NCBI GenBank assembly: GCA_013306675.1
Contig: JABLUY010000045.1
Span: 112,801-176,800, forward strand
Direction of reading: 5' to 3'
From: Thraustochytrium sp. TN22
Taxonomy: Eukaryota > Sar > Bigyra > Thraustochytrida > Thraustochytriidae
DNA length: 64,000 nt
Notes under the pieces: generated by a model
The model's database searches: none
What the model saw: the letters and a program-made list of their open reading frames with translations, nothing else
What the model was told of the DNA's origin: nothing
Program-made: the position numbers and the translations under genes
Shown: positions 1 through 10,056 of the stretch, in pieces
Numbering within the stretch: position 1 is the stretch's first letter
Layout of the letters: each line of letters begins with the position of its first letter

Positions 1-785
1 GATTCCCGAACCGAGGCGCACACCACGTACCATAGTCTTCAAGGTCGCGCTCCAGCTCCTGCGTCGCCTCGACCATCTTGTTGCCGGGCGAGCCATCGGT
101 CTTCTCTGCGTCTCCGCCCGCTCCATCAGTCCTCCGCCCCTCGCGCGCGTCCTCCTTCCTCCTCCGCGTGGCTTCGCTTCGCTTCGCGTCACCTCGCGTC
201 GCGCCGCCTCGCCTGCCGCGGGCCTCGCCGTTTCCCGCTCGCTCGCTCGTCCGCGCGCTACCTACCTTCCACGCGAGACATGGTGCCGCGCTGCGCCTGC
301 CGAGGCCGGGCGGCCGAGGCCGAGCTCGGCGCAGGTCCCTCCCCGCCGCGCGCCGCGCCGCTGCCGCCGCCGCCGCCGCCGCTGCCGCCGCCGCTCGCTC
401 GCGCGCGCGCGCCCGGACTCGGCTTTGGCTCAGACTTTCAAACCTTCGGCTTCTACAGCACAGCATGCGCCGGCGAAACCTGGCGCAGGCGGGGGTAGGT
501 ACCGTGTTTAACCACCCGGCGTCTCCGCCCCGCGTGCTTCACGGCGCGCCGCATGGGGCGAGTGGTTGCGCCGTGCCCCCCCTCCAGGTTCCGCCGGCGC
601 GCGGGCGGCTCGCGGCTTGCAGAGCGCGAGGCAGGGCGGGCGCGGCGGACTCCGCTGCGCGGCGCGCGGCGGCGGGGGCGGCGGCGGCGGCGGCGGCCTG
701 CGGCGGCCCGCGGCCTCCCTGCCCTCGCGCAGGCGAGCGGCGCCTCGACCTCGCGTCGCCCGGCAAGGTCTCCGCGTCGGGAGGG
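1..785. other. GC-rich 5' flank of NAA30
   Basis: No gene was recognised. The stretch is very GC-rich, with period-5 runs of CTTCG/CTCGC type near 165-215 and GCC/GCG runs near 360-410 and 670-700. It probably holds the promoter and 5' UTR of the downstream acetyltransferase gene. Open frames here are alanine/arginine-rich and look like composition artefacts. Confidence 0.5.
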
Positions 786-1594
786 ATGGCGGCGGGCGAC
801 AAGGATGCCGCCCTAGTCGACTCGGCGGGCGGCGCGAAGACGGAGCCGAGGAAGATGGCCGGCATCGATGCGCCGCGCGAGGGCGACGGCCCGCAGACGG
901 TCGGGCGCAAAGGCACAATCCGGTACGATTTCTTCAAGGTAGGTTTTGCGTCGGGCCCGAGACGGCGATGCGCGAGTTGAGAGTGCTGACGACGCAACCC
1001 AACTCACAGGACGAGTCGGAGCTCGGGGAGATCATCGCGATGATCGACAAGGATCTGAGCGAGCCGTACTCGATCTACACGTACAGGTACTTCATCCACG
1101 GGTGGCCGCGGCTGTGTATTATTGCGTACGACGAGGCGCAGGACGGCAAGATGGTGGGCGTAATCGTGTGCAAGATGGACGAGTCGCGGCGGAAGCGGTA
1201 CCGCGGCTACATTGCGATGCTTGCCGTGGACACGACGCTGCGCCGCAAGGGCATTGGGTCGTCGCTGGTGACGCTGGCTGTGCGCGAGATGGAGGAGTCT
1301 GGGTGCGACGAAGCGGTCCTGGAAACGGAGATCACCAACAAGGTGGCGATGCGCCTGTATGAAAACTTGGGATTCTTTCGGGACAAGCGCCTGCGCAGGT
1401 ACTATTTGAACGGCGTGGACGCCTACCGGCTCAAGCTCTGGCTCAAGGATGTGCCAGACTGCGGCGACGCCGTGGCGGCGCGGCGTGAGCAAGAGGCGGC
1501 CGCGGCTGCTGCTGCTGCTTCGGCGGCGGCGGCGGGCGGTGAGGGGGGTCCTGCTGCGGCGTCTGCGGCTGCGCCTCCTGCGGTTGCGCCGTAG
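786..1594 (+). CDS. NAA30: N-alpha-acetyltransferase 30, NatC catalytic subunit (two exons)
   Basis: The protein acetylates the N-terminus of proteins starting Met-hydrophobic, as catalytic subunit of the ribosome-associated NatC complex. The coding sequence is 786..938 joined to 1010..1594, 245 aa. Exon 1 ends in RYDFFK, and exon 2 opens with DESELGEII. The GNAT fold spans about residues 55-200. Family signatures visible are RYRGYIAMLAVD, the acetyl-CoA loop RRKGIGSSL, VLETEITNKVAMRLYENLGF and YYLNGVDAYRLKLWL, all near-identical to NAA30/MAK3 homologues. The C-terminus is an alanine/glycine-rich tail. The start is the first ATG in frame with exon 1. It converges on the SEC14-PH gene. Identity is secure; the exact start is less so. 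Confidence 0.95.
939..1009 (+). other. Spliceosomal intron in NAA30
   Basis: A 71-bp intron with donor GTAGGT and acceptor CTCACAG, in phase 0 after codon AAG. Removing it joins the two conserved halves of the acetyltransferase in different reading frames. It is the best-supported intron in the window. Confidence 0.93.
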
Positions 1595-1605
1595 TGAATT
1601 CCAGG

Positions 1606-1911
1606 CTTGGTGGCGCCACAATGAGCCCAGGCTTGGTCGCCCAGGCTTGGTCGCCCAGGCTTGGTCGCCCCAGGCATGGTCGCCCAGGCTTGGTCGCCCA
1701 GGCTTGGTCGCCCAGGCTTGGTCGCCCAGGCTTGGTCGCCCAGGCTTGGTCGCCCCAGGCATGGTCGCCCAGGCTTGGTCGCCCAGGCTTGGTCGCCCAG
1801 GCTTGGTCGCCCAGGCTTGGTCGCCCAGGCATGGTCGCCCAGGCTTGGTGGCCCAGGCTTGGTCGCCCAGGCTTGGTCGCCCAGGCTTGGTTGCCCAGGC
1901 TTGGTCGCCCG
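1606..1911. repeat. 14-bp minisatellite (CAGGCTTGGTCGCC)n
   Basis: About 21 tandem copies of CAGGCTTGGTCGCC begin about 10 bp after the NAA30 stop codon, so they probably lie in its 3' UTR. Some copies carry an extra C or read CAGGCATGG. The CATGG variants fall at about 1671, 1756 and 1826, which suggests duplication of multi-unit blocks. Confidence 0.95.
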
Positions 1912-2273
1912 TTTTCTGCGGTAACTTCTTCGTGACTGACAGTGAGGCCAGACTCGAACTCGCTCGCCGCGCTTGCCGCTACTACTGCAGGCAGTGATGA
2001 AGAAAAAGAAAGAGAAGACCTGGCATGAGCTCGGCAGCTTCAAGCCAGTCAGCCAGCCATGTGTCAAAGGAAGCCTGGAAGTCAGGAAGTCAGGAAGAGA
2101 AACAAAAGAAAAAAGGAAAAGAGACTGATAGCTAGCTAAAAATGAACTCGAGCCCCAGTAGGTTTCATGTATCGACTGGTATGTTTGGCGGAGCGGTCGG
2201 TCCGCATTGGCGCTGAACTACTTATGACCGTGCTTGCTCGGAAGGGAGCCAGCCTGCCTGCCTGCCACCTCAC
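1912..2273. other. Convergent intergenic region
   Basis: Sequence between the 3' ends of NAA30 and the SEC14-PH gene. It contains an A-rich stretch near 2095-2125 and a TAGCTAGCTA motif near 2132. No gene was seen. Confidence 0.6.
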
Positions 2274-4340
2274 TCAAAAGAGCTTGAACATGTGGAGGAC
2301 GCGCTTGCGAACGTCGGCCATCATGGTGTCCTCGTCCGGCATCTCGCCCTGGCTGTCCTTGCGCAAAAGGCGCAGGTCCGCAGCGACGGCGAGGAAGTCG
2401 CTGGCGAGCGAGGTGAGGCCGAAGATCATGGTGGAGGAGGTGCGGCCGAGCGTATCCTGCGTCTCCTCGTCGATGTTGCGCATGAGGGGCACGTCAGCAT
2501 CGTCGGCCGTGACGGTGGTGCCCGTGCCGGTGAGGGTGCCGGTGCGGCGCGCGGCGATGGCGGCATGCTCGTTCTCGACGGTGGAGGAGATGGTGGAGAG
2601 CCACTCGTTTGCGTCGTCCTCGGTGTCGGCACGCAGGTAGTAGACACGGCCTGGCAAATGGACGGTGAACTCGCGCGTGCTCGTGCCGAGGACGTCCGTG
2701 GCGGTGACGCGGTAGAGGTCGATGCGGCCCTTGAGCAGGGCGCCGACGCTGGTGGGCACGTCGGTGTAGTAGTAGAGCGCATGGGAGGTGAGGACAAAGT
2801 AGCGCTTGCGCCAGCCGCGGTTGAAGGCGCCGCGCTTGTAGAGGAAGCCGGCACTGACGTGGCTCTCGTTGCCGTGGTCGTTGACGGCCTCGATGTCGAT
2901 GGCGCAAATGTCGTTCTCGGCTGCCGAGGTGATTTCGTTGACCCAGCGTTGCGTCTCGCCGGCCAGGTCGATCTCGTCTTCGAGGTCGGCAGGGTCGAGG
3001 CGCATCTGAAAGACGCGGCGCGGCGTGTGGAGCTCAAAGAGGCCGTCGCCGCCGCTGCCGTCGGCCGAGGTGAGGCGCGCCTCGGAGATCATGTGCAGCT
3101 CGACCTTGCCGCGTGGCGTGTGGCTCTCGGGCGTGGGCAGCGCGGTGAAGTAGTAGAGCGCGGTGGGCGTGAGCACAAAGTAGCGGCGGCGCCAGGCCGT
3201 GTTGACGTTTCCCTGCTTGCTGAGCCAGCCCTGGAGGATGACCTCGTCCTCGTTGTAGACCTCCTCGGCCACGTCAGCGCCGAGCTCGCCGTTGTGGTTG
3301 GTCGCGGAGGCGTCGTTGGAGTTACGCGCCGAGAGACGCTTGCGGAAGGTCTTGACAGCGCGGCTGCGGGACATGCGGCCGATGAGGCTGGGGCGGCGCT
3401 CGAGCTCCTCGAGCTGCTTGCGGTGGGCGGCGACCTCGCTCGGGTTGGGCGCCACAGGGTTGCAGGTGAACTGGTGGTCCTCGACGTCGGGCTCGTCAAT
3501 GAGGCGCTCCACGACCTCGCGCAGCATGATGGTCGAGCCCTGGCCGCCGATCTGCTCCGGGATGCTCTCGATGGGGATGTCGGACTTGACCATGGCCGGG
3601 ATGTAGGCGCTCTGGCCGGCGAGGATGCGGATCTTGGCCTTGACGACCGGGTCGATCCAGGGCGAGATGATGCGCCAGATCATGCGGAAGCTCATGGGCG
3701 CATTGATGATGAAGAGGTTCCACAGGCTGTCCGGGTAGTAGTCGCCCGAGACCTTGAAGATGGGCTGCAGGATGGCGCGCACCTTGGCGGTGAAGTGCTT
3801 CTTGATGGACAGGCCCTGCAGGTCCATGACGTAGATGTACTGCGCCACGCGGTAGCCCAGGCGCCGGCTGATCTCGCTTTTGATGGCCACGAGCGCCTCG
3901 ATGGACTGGGCGCGGTACCGCAGAACGGTCTCCTCGTCGTACTTGCTCAGCGCGCCCACCTCAAGCTCCTCCACGCGGTCCAGGAGAATCCAGTGGCCGT
4001 ACTTGTCCTCGCCGCCAATGTACGAGGGCCAGCACGCGTGGTACTCGTCGTGCAGCGGCATCCGCGTCTGCATGATGTTGTCGATGTTCTCGCGCTGCCG
4101 CCAGTCGTAGATCTCTACGGCCGCATCCTGCAGGTCGCGCACACGGTGAGAGCGCTCCCAGTAGCCCCGGATCAGGCACAGCCTCTCTTCGTGGCCCAGG
4201 GCCTCCCAGCACTCCGGCCGGCCCCGCTTGCGCAGCTCGGCCTTGACCTCGGCCACGCAGGCCAGCTCCTCCGGGTCAAACACGATGGACCTCTCCTTGG
4301 CCAGCGAGAAGTCCACGTACTTTTGCCACGTCGACGCCAT
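2274..4340 (-). CDS. SEC14 (CRAL-TRIO) lipid-binding protein with two PH domains
   Basis: A 688-aa protein, probably a phosphatidylinositol/lipid transfer or sensing protein at membranes. A SEC14 N-lobe helical region (about 30-95) is followed by a CRAL-TRIO lipid-binding domain (about 95-270; YIYVMDLQGLSIKKHF and LFIINAPMSFRMIW are typical). A basic linker leads to PH domain 1 (about 355-455, GWLSKQGNVNTAWRRRYFVL) and PH domain 2 (about 490-590, GFLYKRGAFNRGWRKRYFVL). The two PH domains resemble each other, which suggests internal duplication. The start is the ATG giving MASTWQKYVDF; the frame stays open upstream, but that part is arginine/alanine-rich low complexity. It converges on NAA30. 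The domain calls are firm, and the lipid ligand cannot be read from sequence. Confidence 0.92.
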   Translation of the reverse strand: MASTWQKYVDFSLAKERSIVFDPEELACVAEVKAELRKRGRPECWEALGHEERLCLIRGYWERSHRVRDLQDAAVEIYDWRQRENIDNIMQTRMPLHDEYHACWPSYIGGEDKYGHWILLDRVEELEVGALSKYDEETVLRYRAQSIEALVAIKSEISRRLGYRVAQYIYVMDLQGLSIKKHFTAKVRAILQPIFKVSGDYYPDSLWNLFIINAPMSFRMIWRIISPWIDPVVKAKIRILAGQSAYIPAMVKSDIPIESIPEQIGGQGSTIMLREVVERLIDEPDVEDHQFTCNPVAPNPSEVAAHRKQLEELERRPSLIGRMSRSRAVKTFRKRLSARNSNDASATNHNGELGADVAEEVYNEDEVILQGWLSKQGNVNTAWRRRYFVLTPTALYYFTALPTPESHTPRGKVELHMISEARLTSADGSGGDGLFELHTPRRVFQMRLDPADLEDEIDLAGETQRWVNEITSAAENDICAIDIEAVNDHGNESHVSAGFLYKRGAFNRGWRKRYFVLTSHALYYYTDVPTSVGALLKGRIDLYRVTATDVLGTSTREFTVHLPGRVYYLRADTEDDANEWLSTISSTVENEHAAIAARRTGTLTGTGTTVTADDADVPLMRNIDEETQDTLGRTSSTMIFGLTSLASDFLAVAADLRLLRKDSQGEMPDEDTMMADVRKRVLHMFKLF

Positions 4341-7078
4341 CCTTGGAACCGCAAGCCCGGAGAGCGACCTCGGCCGCGCGCGCCGCGGCGAGCGAAAGAA
4401 AGAGCGCTCCGCCGCGCCTGCCTCAGGCCTGCCGGCCTCTCGCGCCCGCCACCTCGCGCCCCGCCTCGCCTCCTCTCGCCTCCTCTCGCCTCGCCGCGCC
4501 TCGCCGCGCCGCGCCGCGCGCCGCCGCTCGCTCGCCGTCCGCCGCGCCGCCGCGCACACGCCTCCGCGTTGATGTTTTGCTCTGCGCCTCCGAGCCTCTC
4601 CTGCCGCGCCAGCCTGCCGCCGCGCGCTGCTCGTTCTCGCCTAGCTCGCTCTGCGGCGCGGCGCGTGCCGCCCCCGCCGAGAGGCGAGCCCGCTCGACTC
4701 GGCCGGGCTCGAGCCCGAGTCGAGCCCCTGCCGCCTCGCTCGCGCCGCGCGGGCCCCGGCTCCGCTATGCCGCCGCCGCCGCCGCTATGCCGGCGCGCGC
4801 AGGCTGCTGCGCCGGCGCGCGCCTGCAGTGGCCGCCGGGGCTCGCGCGCGCCGGCGCGCGCCGCTGACCGGGTCGGGCGAGGTAGGTACTGAGTGGGCGG
4901 GCAGCTTTTTTGCGGCCTGCGCAAGCGCGCGAGGCCGTGGCCGCGCGGAGCAGCGAGCAGCCTGCAGCGAGGCGAGGCGAGGCGAGGCGAGGCGAGGCGA
5001 GGCGAGGCGAGGCGAGGCGAGGAAGGAAGCGCGGAGGCGAGCGAAAGCGAAGCGCCGAGCTTGGCAAGAGCGTGAAAGCCGTGAAGGCGGGGACAAAAGA
5101 AAAGCGACTCAAGGGCAGCGTTCCCGCGTGCGCGGACGCGGCGCACAACCGGGCGGCAGGCTGTGGGACAAGCGAGGATGGGACGACGAGGAGGACTCGG
5201 AGGCGGCAGAGGCCAAGGCCGGTGATGGCTGATGGTGGGGCGGGGCGCGGGCGGGGCGGGCAGCGCAGAGGGCGGGGCCGGCGAGAGGCGGGCGCGAGGG
5301 CGCGAGGGCGGGCTCCGAGGCCGGCGGCACGGCGAGGCGCGAGGGCGGCCATAGCTGGCAGATGGGGGAGGTCCCGCGGCGACAGGGGGCGCGCGCGCGG
5401 CCTGCGTGCGCGCGGCCTGCGTGCGCGCGGCCTGCGTGCGCGCGGAGCGCTTGGCCCGGGTGGAGGGCGCGGCGGCGCCGGGCGCGGGCGAGCGCTGTCC
5501 GCGAGAGCGATGATGGATGGGCTTGGACTAGCCGAGTCCGTCAGTGGTGATGGATGGCAGCTGTTCTGCTCTTGCCGAGCCACCGTCATCAAATCTTGCG
5601 TCAATCATCGCGGCCAATCTGCCCGTGCCAGTCATCGCGGCCACGTTGCCCGTTCTGCGTGGAGATAGCCACGGATGGCAGGTCGACCTCCTCGACTGAC
5701 TCCGTCAGTGGTGCCAGCCTGAGATGAATGGCAGCGGCTCTTGCCCGGGCCACCCGTCGTCAAGTCTTGCGCCAATCATCGCAGCCAATCTGCCTGTGCT
5801 GCGTGAAGACGAGCGAGGAGGTCGATTTGCCCGCCGGCACCTCCTCCTGGCCGCTGCAATGCTTCTTGGCCGCAAGACAGGCCACGCGCTTCGCAAGCAG
5901 CGCTGCGTCGGCGCTGCCTGGCTGCCTGCCTGCCTCGGGCACAGGCCACTCACTGCACGGGAGGCAACTTGCACGACGCAGGCGGAGAGGCGGGCACTGG
6001 CTACCCGTTCGACTTGTCGGCTTTCACTCGGCCTGTGAGTCTCGCTTGCAGTGAGACGCACTCCGCTCTGACGAACGACGAGTCGCTACGACGCAGCTAA
6101 CTTAGGTCGTGTTGCGTTGGCCTGCCACTGGCCATTCACTGCCTTGCAGGAACAGGCAAACGTAGCGCCGCGTCGAGCCGCGTCGAGCACACCATCACCC
6201 GAGCCTGGGAATGACTGTGGCTGCTCAGCGCGGCGCTCAGCTCTGCTCAGCTCTCGCCGCGCGAGACAGGCAGGCAGGCGCTCGTGACATGTGCGGTTGC
6301 GTGCAGTGGCACTGACACCTGCCTGCGTCGAGCACTGGGCCGTGCTCAACTCGCCCGCCACAATGTCGGAACGGTTGCCGGATGCTCGCATTGCCTCGCA
6401 TTCCACGCTTGCGTGGAGCCGCGGGCAGACAGGCAGCCAGACCGGGAGTTGCTCATCCCGCCACGTGGCCGCCTCCCACTCCTTGCACTCGGAGGCGGCG
6501 AGGCGGGTGAGCTCCTCTAGCTAGTAGCCAGCTAGCGTTGGTGACGGCGGCTGCGATTGCCGCACGACTCGGACCCTCCGAGTCTGGCACTCTTGGAGGG
6601 CACAGTTCGGAAAGCAGTTAATTAACGTGACTGGCACCGTTTCTGTGACAGTGATCGATCCGAGGCGTGGATTCCACAAGTCACACAGGAGCCTCCTGTC
6701 CCTCAGGCTGCGTCCCGGGCCGAGTCGCACCTCGCCACTGTCATGTCATGTGGCCGGCCAAGGGCAGCACCGCGGCGGCAGCCGTGCCACGGCAAGTCGC
6801 GTTGACGACGGCCGCGCCTGCCTGACGACCGCTTGCTCACGCGGTCCTGGTGCGGTTGCGAGCGCGGCGCATCTGCGTGGCCATGCAATGCCACTGAGCA
6901 CGAGTTTCGACTACAGTGTGGTGCGAGCCCCGGCGCTCACTGTCAGTGGCCATGATGGCACGCCTGGCTGCGAGCCTTCACTGTTGCCAGTCAAGCCTTC
7001 GCGCTGGACCGCGCATTAGCTCCACTACCCTTGCTTCAAGGTGCCAGCCAGAGCGCGAAGAGTCGGCACAAGGGAGGG
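4341..7078. other. Intergenic region upstream of the SEC14-PH gene
   Basis: About 2.7 kb without a recognisable gene. The first 700 bp hold period-5 GCCTC/GAGGC sequence (4480-4530 and 4967-5022) and a GCGCGGCCTGCGTGC-type repeat near 5395-5445. The rest is mixed GC-rich sequence with short duplications, for example two related AGTCCGTCAGTGGTG-containing segments near 5535 and 5700. The open frames have no domain or codon-bias support. Confidence 0.5.
4967..5022. repeat. (GGCGA)n pentanucleotide array
   Basis: Eleven uninterrupted copies of GGCGA, about 630 bp upstream of the SEC14-PH start codon. It is one of several period-5 arrays near gene starts in this window. Confidence 0.95.
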
Positions 7079-7082
7079 ATAA

Positions 7083-7096
7083 CCCAATCACACCTC
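7083..7096 (+). repeat. Candidate left terminal inverted repeat
   Basis: CCCAATCACACCTC, preceded by ATAA. It pairs with the reverse complement of the segment at 9406-9419. Confidence 0.4.
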
Positions 7097-7346
7097 TATG
7101 CTTACTCGTATCCGCCTACCACGCGGGGGTCCCTCGGTGACGCCCGGCACAGGGGGCACTAAAGCGTATTAAGAGGGTACTTTACTCCCGATTTGCTCCA
7201 AAAAAGTGGCCTAGAGTCTGGCGAAGTTAGTTCCGCATTCGATCAAAAACGCAGCGATGGGGCCGAGCTTGAAGAGGCCCACTCGAAGCGACCCAAGGCT
7301 CCTGCCCCCTATTCATTTTGGCCGAAGGCGTGGTGGTTAGGATGAG

Positions 7347-9213
7347 ATGAGCTCGGCAGTTCGCCCAGAGCGGCTTTGGGGGGAGCTCGCGCGCGACTTC
7401 GTCGCGGAGCGCGCTGGAGCCGCAGGCGCTGCGGCGCGCGGCTGCAGGCGGCCCTGGCGGGTGCCTTGTGCCTGCTCTCAGCTCGCACGCCCCTGCCGCA
7501 GCGCTTGGACGTGGAGTCGGGCCCGCACTGCGACATCATGGCATCGGCGAGGCCTAACCACCGCGTGGAGGACGACAGCGACAGCGACAGCGACAGCGAG
7601 TTCGTGCCCCTGGACAAGCGGGACACAGGGGACGAAGACGAAGAAGGAGAGGAGCTTGGCGACGAGGATGCTCGTGCTGAGGCCGCTGCGCAGCAAGACT
7701 TCGAAGACATACTTGCGTTGGTCGACGAACCGACGCGTGGTGCGAGTGCATGTTCGAGGTCGGCCTCATTCAGCACAAGACCGTTCCGGGGCTCGCAGTC
7801 TCGCCGGATGGAGTCGCTCGCGTCCGGCTTCCAGGCGCGGAGTGCGACGCATCGTCAGTACTATGCAGCGTCGAGATCAAGACGCGCGTCGCGCCTGGAG
7901 GCGCGGTAGACGCACGTATCGTGAGCACCCAGATGAACACGTGGGGGACGAGACTTGGTGGAAGGCCATACCTGCCGAGCACCGCGCGCAAGTCTTGCAC
8001 CAAGCTGTGGTCCTCCAAATCGATCACGTGCTCTACGTTGCTGCCAGCACGAGTTCGTGTTTGTACGCCTGCCTCGTTGAAGTGCCTCCGGACGCCCGGC
8101 TCGCCATGGAGCGCGCTCTGAAACCGTGGGCGGACAAGCTCACGACATGGGCGCACCAGAGCATCGACAGCGGGTGCGCCGCCCAAGCCACCTGCCATCT
8201 TCGGCGAGGAGGAGGGGGCGGTGCTGAGCTCGCACTTCCGGCTGTGGCGCGCCATGCGCAAGCTTGTCGCTCTGAAGGGGCCCATGCGGCCCGTGCATGT
8301 CATCAAGTGCTTACCGCAGGAGCTATACAACGTCGCAAAGGGCGGCGTCGACGGAAGCACACAGTACGTGGAGCAGATCACCAACACGCAGTGCATGAAT
8401 CTGAGCTGCGACCAGAACATCGCGTTGCGCACGTACAAGCAGCTCGTTGTCAACGCCATCGTGGTCTACCGCTACTTACAGGCTGCGAGGAAGAGCAACC
8501 TCGAAGACAGCGACGGGCTAAAGGCCCTCCGCGACAAGGTGAACCGCTCTGAAGCGCTCAGCACTGTCTCGTTCCGCCTCACTGTCGACATGGTCCGTCA
8601 CGTCTACAGGAGCAGGCAGCTCGATACGGCGCAGGTGGAGTTCAACATGCAGCCAAGCATGCCCAAGCCCACTGGGCTCACCAGGGAAGCGGCGAGGGAC
8701 CTCGTGACCGCCGGTAAGCGCAAGCGAACCCCCGAGTTGCAGAAGTTCTTCAACCACGGCCAAGCCCGCGACATCCGCCTCGATGCCGCACTGCAACATG
8801 ACTCAGAGGCAGCGGGAAAGGCATCCTTCAACGCCAACACCAAGAGGATTCCCGCCAAGCGGCTCTGCGTCATCTGCGGCAAGCAAACGCACCGTCGTTG
8901 CACCATCTGCGGTGTGCCTCTGCACGTGTTCATGAGAAAGAATGAACGCACAACCTGCTTTTCCAAGTGGCACACGCGCGTGCGCGTCGAGCCTCACGAA
9001 GGCTTCAAGAAGCGCAAGACAAACGTCAACGGAACACCTTCGCCCATTTGCCTCGATCATGTCGATTCGAGCAGCGCCAGTGCCTCGTCCGGTACCCCTA
9101 CAGCGCAGAGCAGGAACGACCACGTAGCCCAAGCCAGCTACACCGACACCCCATCAAGCCATAGTTCAAGATCCTCTCGCAGCAGCCTCAGCACGAGTCC
9201 ATCGTGCCCTTGA
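7347..9213 (+). pseudogene. Broken YqaJ-nuclease / PiggyBac-type transposase-like ORF
   Basis: Protein-like sequence moves through three frames, implying at least three frameshifts. An acidic N-terminus (from the ATG at 7538, DDSDSDSDSEF) is followed from about 7741 by a YqaJ-type PD-(D/E)XK nuclease. It has GLAVSPDG (catalytic Asp), CSVEIKT (E-x-K) and, in the next frame, HRAQVLHQAVVLQ (the conserved Gln helix). The last frame (about 8180-9213) has YNVAKGGVDGSTQY, resembling the GGVD block after the DDE core of PiggyBac transposases. It ends in a Cys/His cluster CVICGKQTHRRCTICGVPLH...CFSKWH like the PiggyBac C-terminal zinc domain. No clear DDE core was found. The nuclease call is strong; the PiggyBac call is moderate. 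Confidence 0.7.
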
Positions 9214-9405
9214 TGCAGCCCAAGTTGGCCTCAGCATCCGCACAGGCCAGTCGGAAGTGACCAACACTTTACGCTTCCATACAAACCCAGTAGTTGAAAG
9301 TTCCAAAAATGATTAGAATCATGATAGCAACAGGTCAGTCGAGCGCAAGCAGGAGAGCCGATTTACTAGGGATAATATGGCTATCCTGATTAAACTCCGT
9401 CTAGG

Positions 9406-9419
9406 GCGATGGGATTGGG
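9406..9419 (-). repeat. Candidate right terminal inverted repeat
   Basis: Reads CCCAATCCCATCGC on the minus strand and is followed on the plus strand by ATAA, the same four bases that precede the left end. Confidence 0.4.
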
Positions 9420-9423
9420 ATAA

Positions 9424-9795
9424 GCGTTTCTGAATAAAAAACTGTGTCAGCGAAGAGTCCGTGTCGGCAGCCCGCGTTGATGACCGTGCAGTGACGCCCC
9501 GCAGGCTGCGCTGGGCCGACTGCCTACACTGCACGGCGCGTTGCTCACGACCGCGATGATGCTGCGGCCTGGCACCGGCCAGCGCCGGCGACCGTGGCAG
9601 CCAAACAAACCTTCATCGCAAGCGAGCCGGAGACTGCAAGGGCTTGCCTGGCCGATGCGACACAGTCCCAACGAGATGGTCTTTTTCAATTCTGTGTGTC
9701 TCGATTGGCAGAGGAGCTACGGCAGAGAAGCGAGAGACAGGGCCAGAGATAACTAGGCGGGCGGAGGCAAGGGACCGAGAGACGCTGTGCTGCTG
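9424..9795. other. Intergenic sequence between transposon relic and polyQ gene
   Basis: It starts with an AATAAA-containing A-rich patch (about 9432-9442). No gene was recognised. It lies downstream of the minus-strand polyQ gene and probably includes its 3' UTR. Confidence 0.5.
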
Positions 9796-9971
9796 CTAGA
9801 AGCGGTCACGCCCGGAGTCTCCGGGAGCAGATTCAGGGTGCTGAGAGGATGCCGTGCGCGACGGACTGCTGGACGGAGCGTAGAGATGCGGAGCGTAGAG
9901 ATGTTGGGCAGGATGTTGGGCTGGTCCTGAGGACGCCCGGCGCGCCTCGGCGAGGTATGAGTTCGCATTAG

Positions 9972-10056
<85 letters not shown>

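Larger units (their letters stand above)
7083..9419 (+). mobile_element. Decayed DNA transposon with YqaJ nuclease and PiggyBac-like coding remnants
   Basis: Candidate element of 2337 bp. The left end reads CCCAATCACACC after ATAA (7079-7082). The right end reads GGGATTGGG followed by ATAA (9420-9423). The inverted ends share CCCAATC plus scattered further matches, about 11 of 14, and the 4-bp flanks are identical. PiggyBac elements begin with CCC and insert at TTAA, so ATAA would be a variant target. The interior has lower GC at its margins than the surrounding DNA and carries one broken coding region. The coding content is better supported than the ends, which were found by eye. Confidence 0.55.

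Noticed and set aside
1606-1911. CRISPR-like array
   Set aside because: Units are contiguous 14-bp repeats with no unique spacers, in a eukaryotic 3' UTR; it is a minisatellite.
1940-1975. tRNA-like ACTCGAAC motif
   Set aside because: The T-stem mismatches at more than one position, and no other arms were found.
2292-4892. 866-codon open frame on the plus strand opposite the SEC14-PH gene
   Set aside because: It is the antisense reading of a high-GC3 gene. It is Val/Ala/Asp/His-rich without domains, while the minus strand shows clear CRAL-TRIO and PH motifs.
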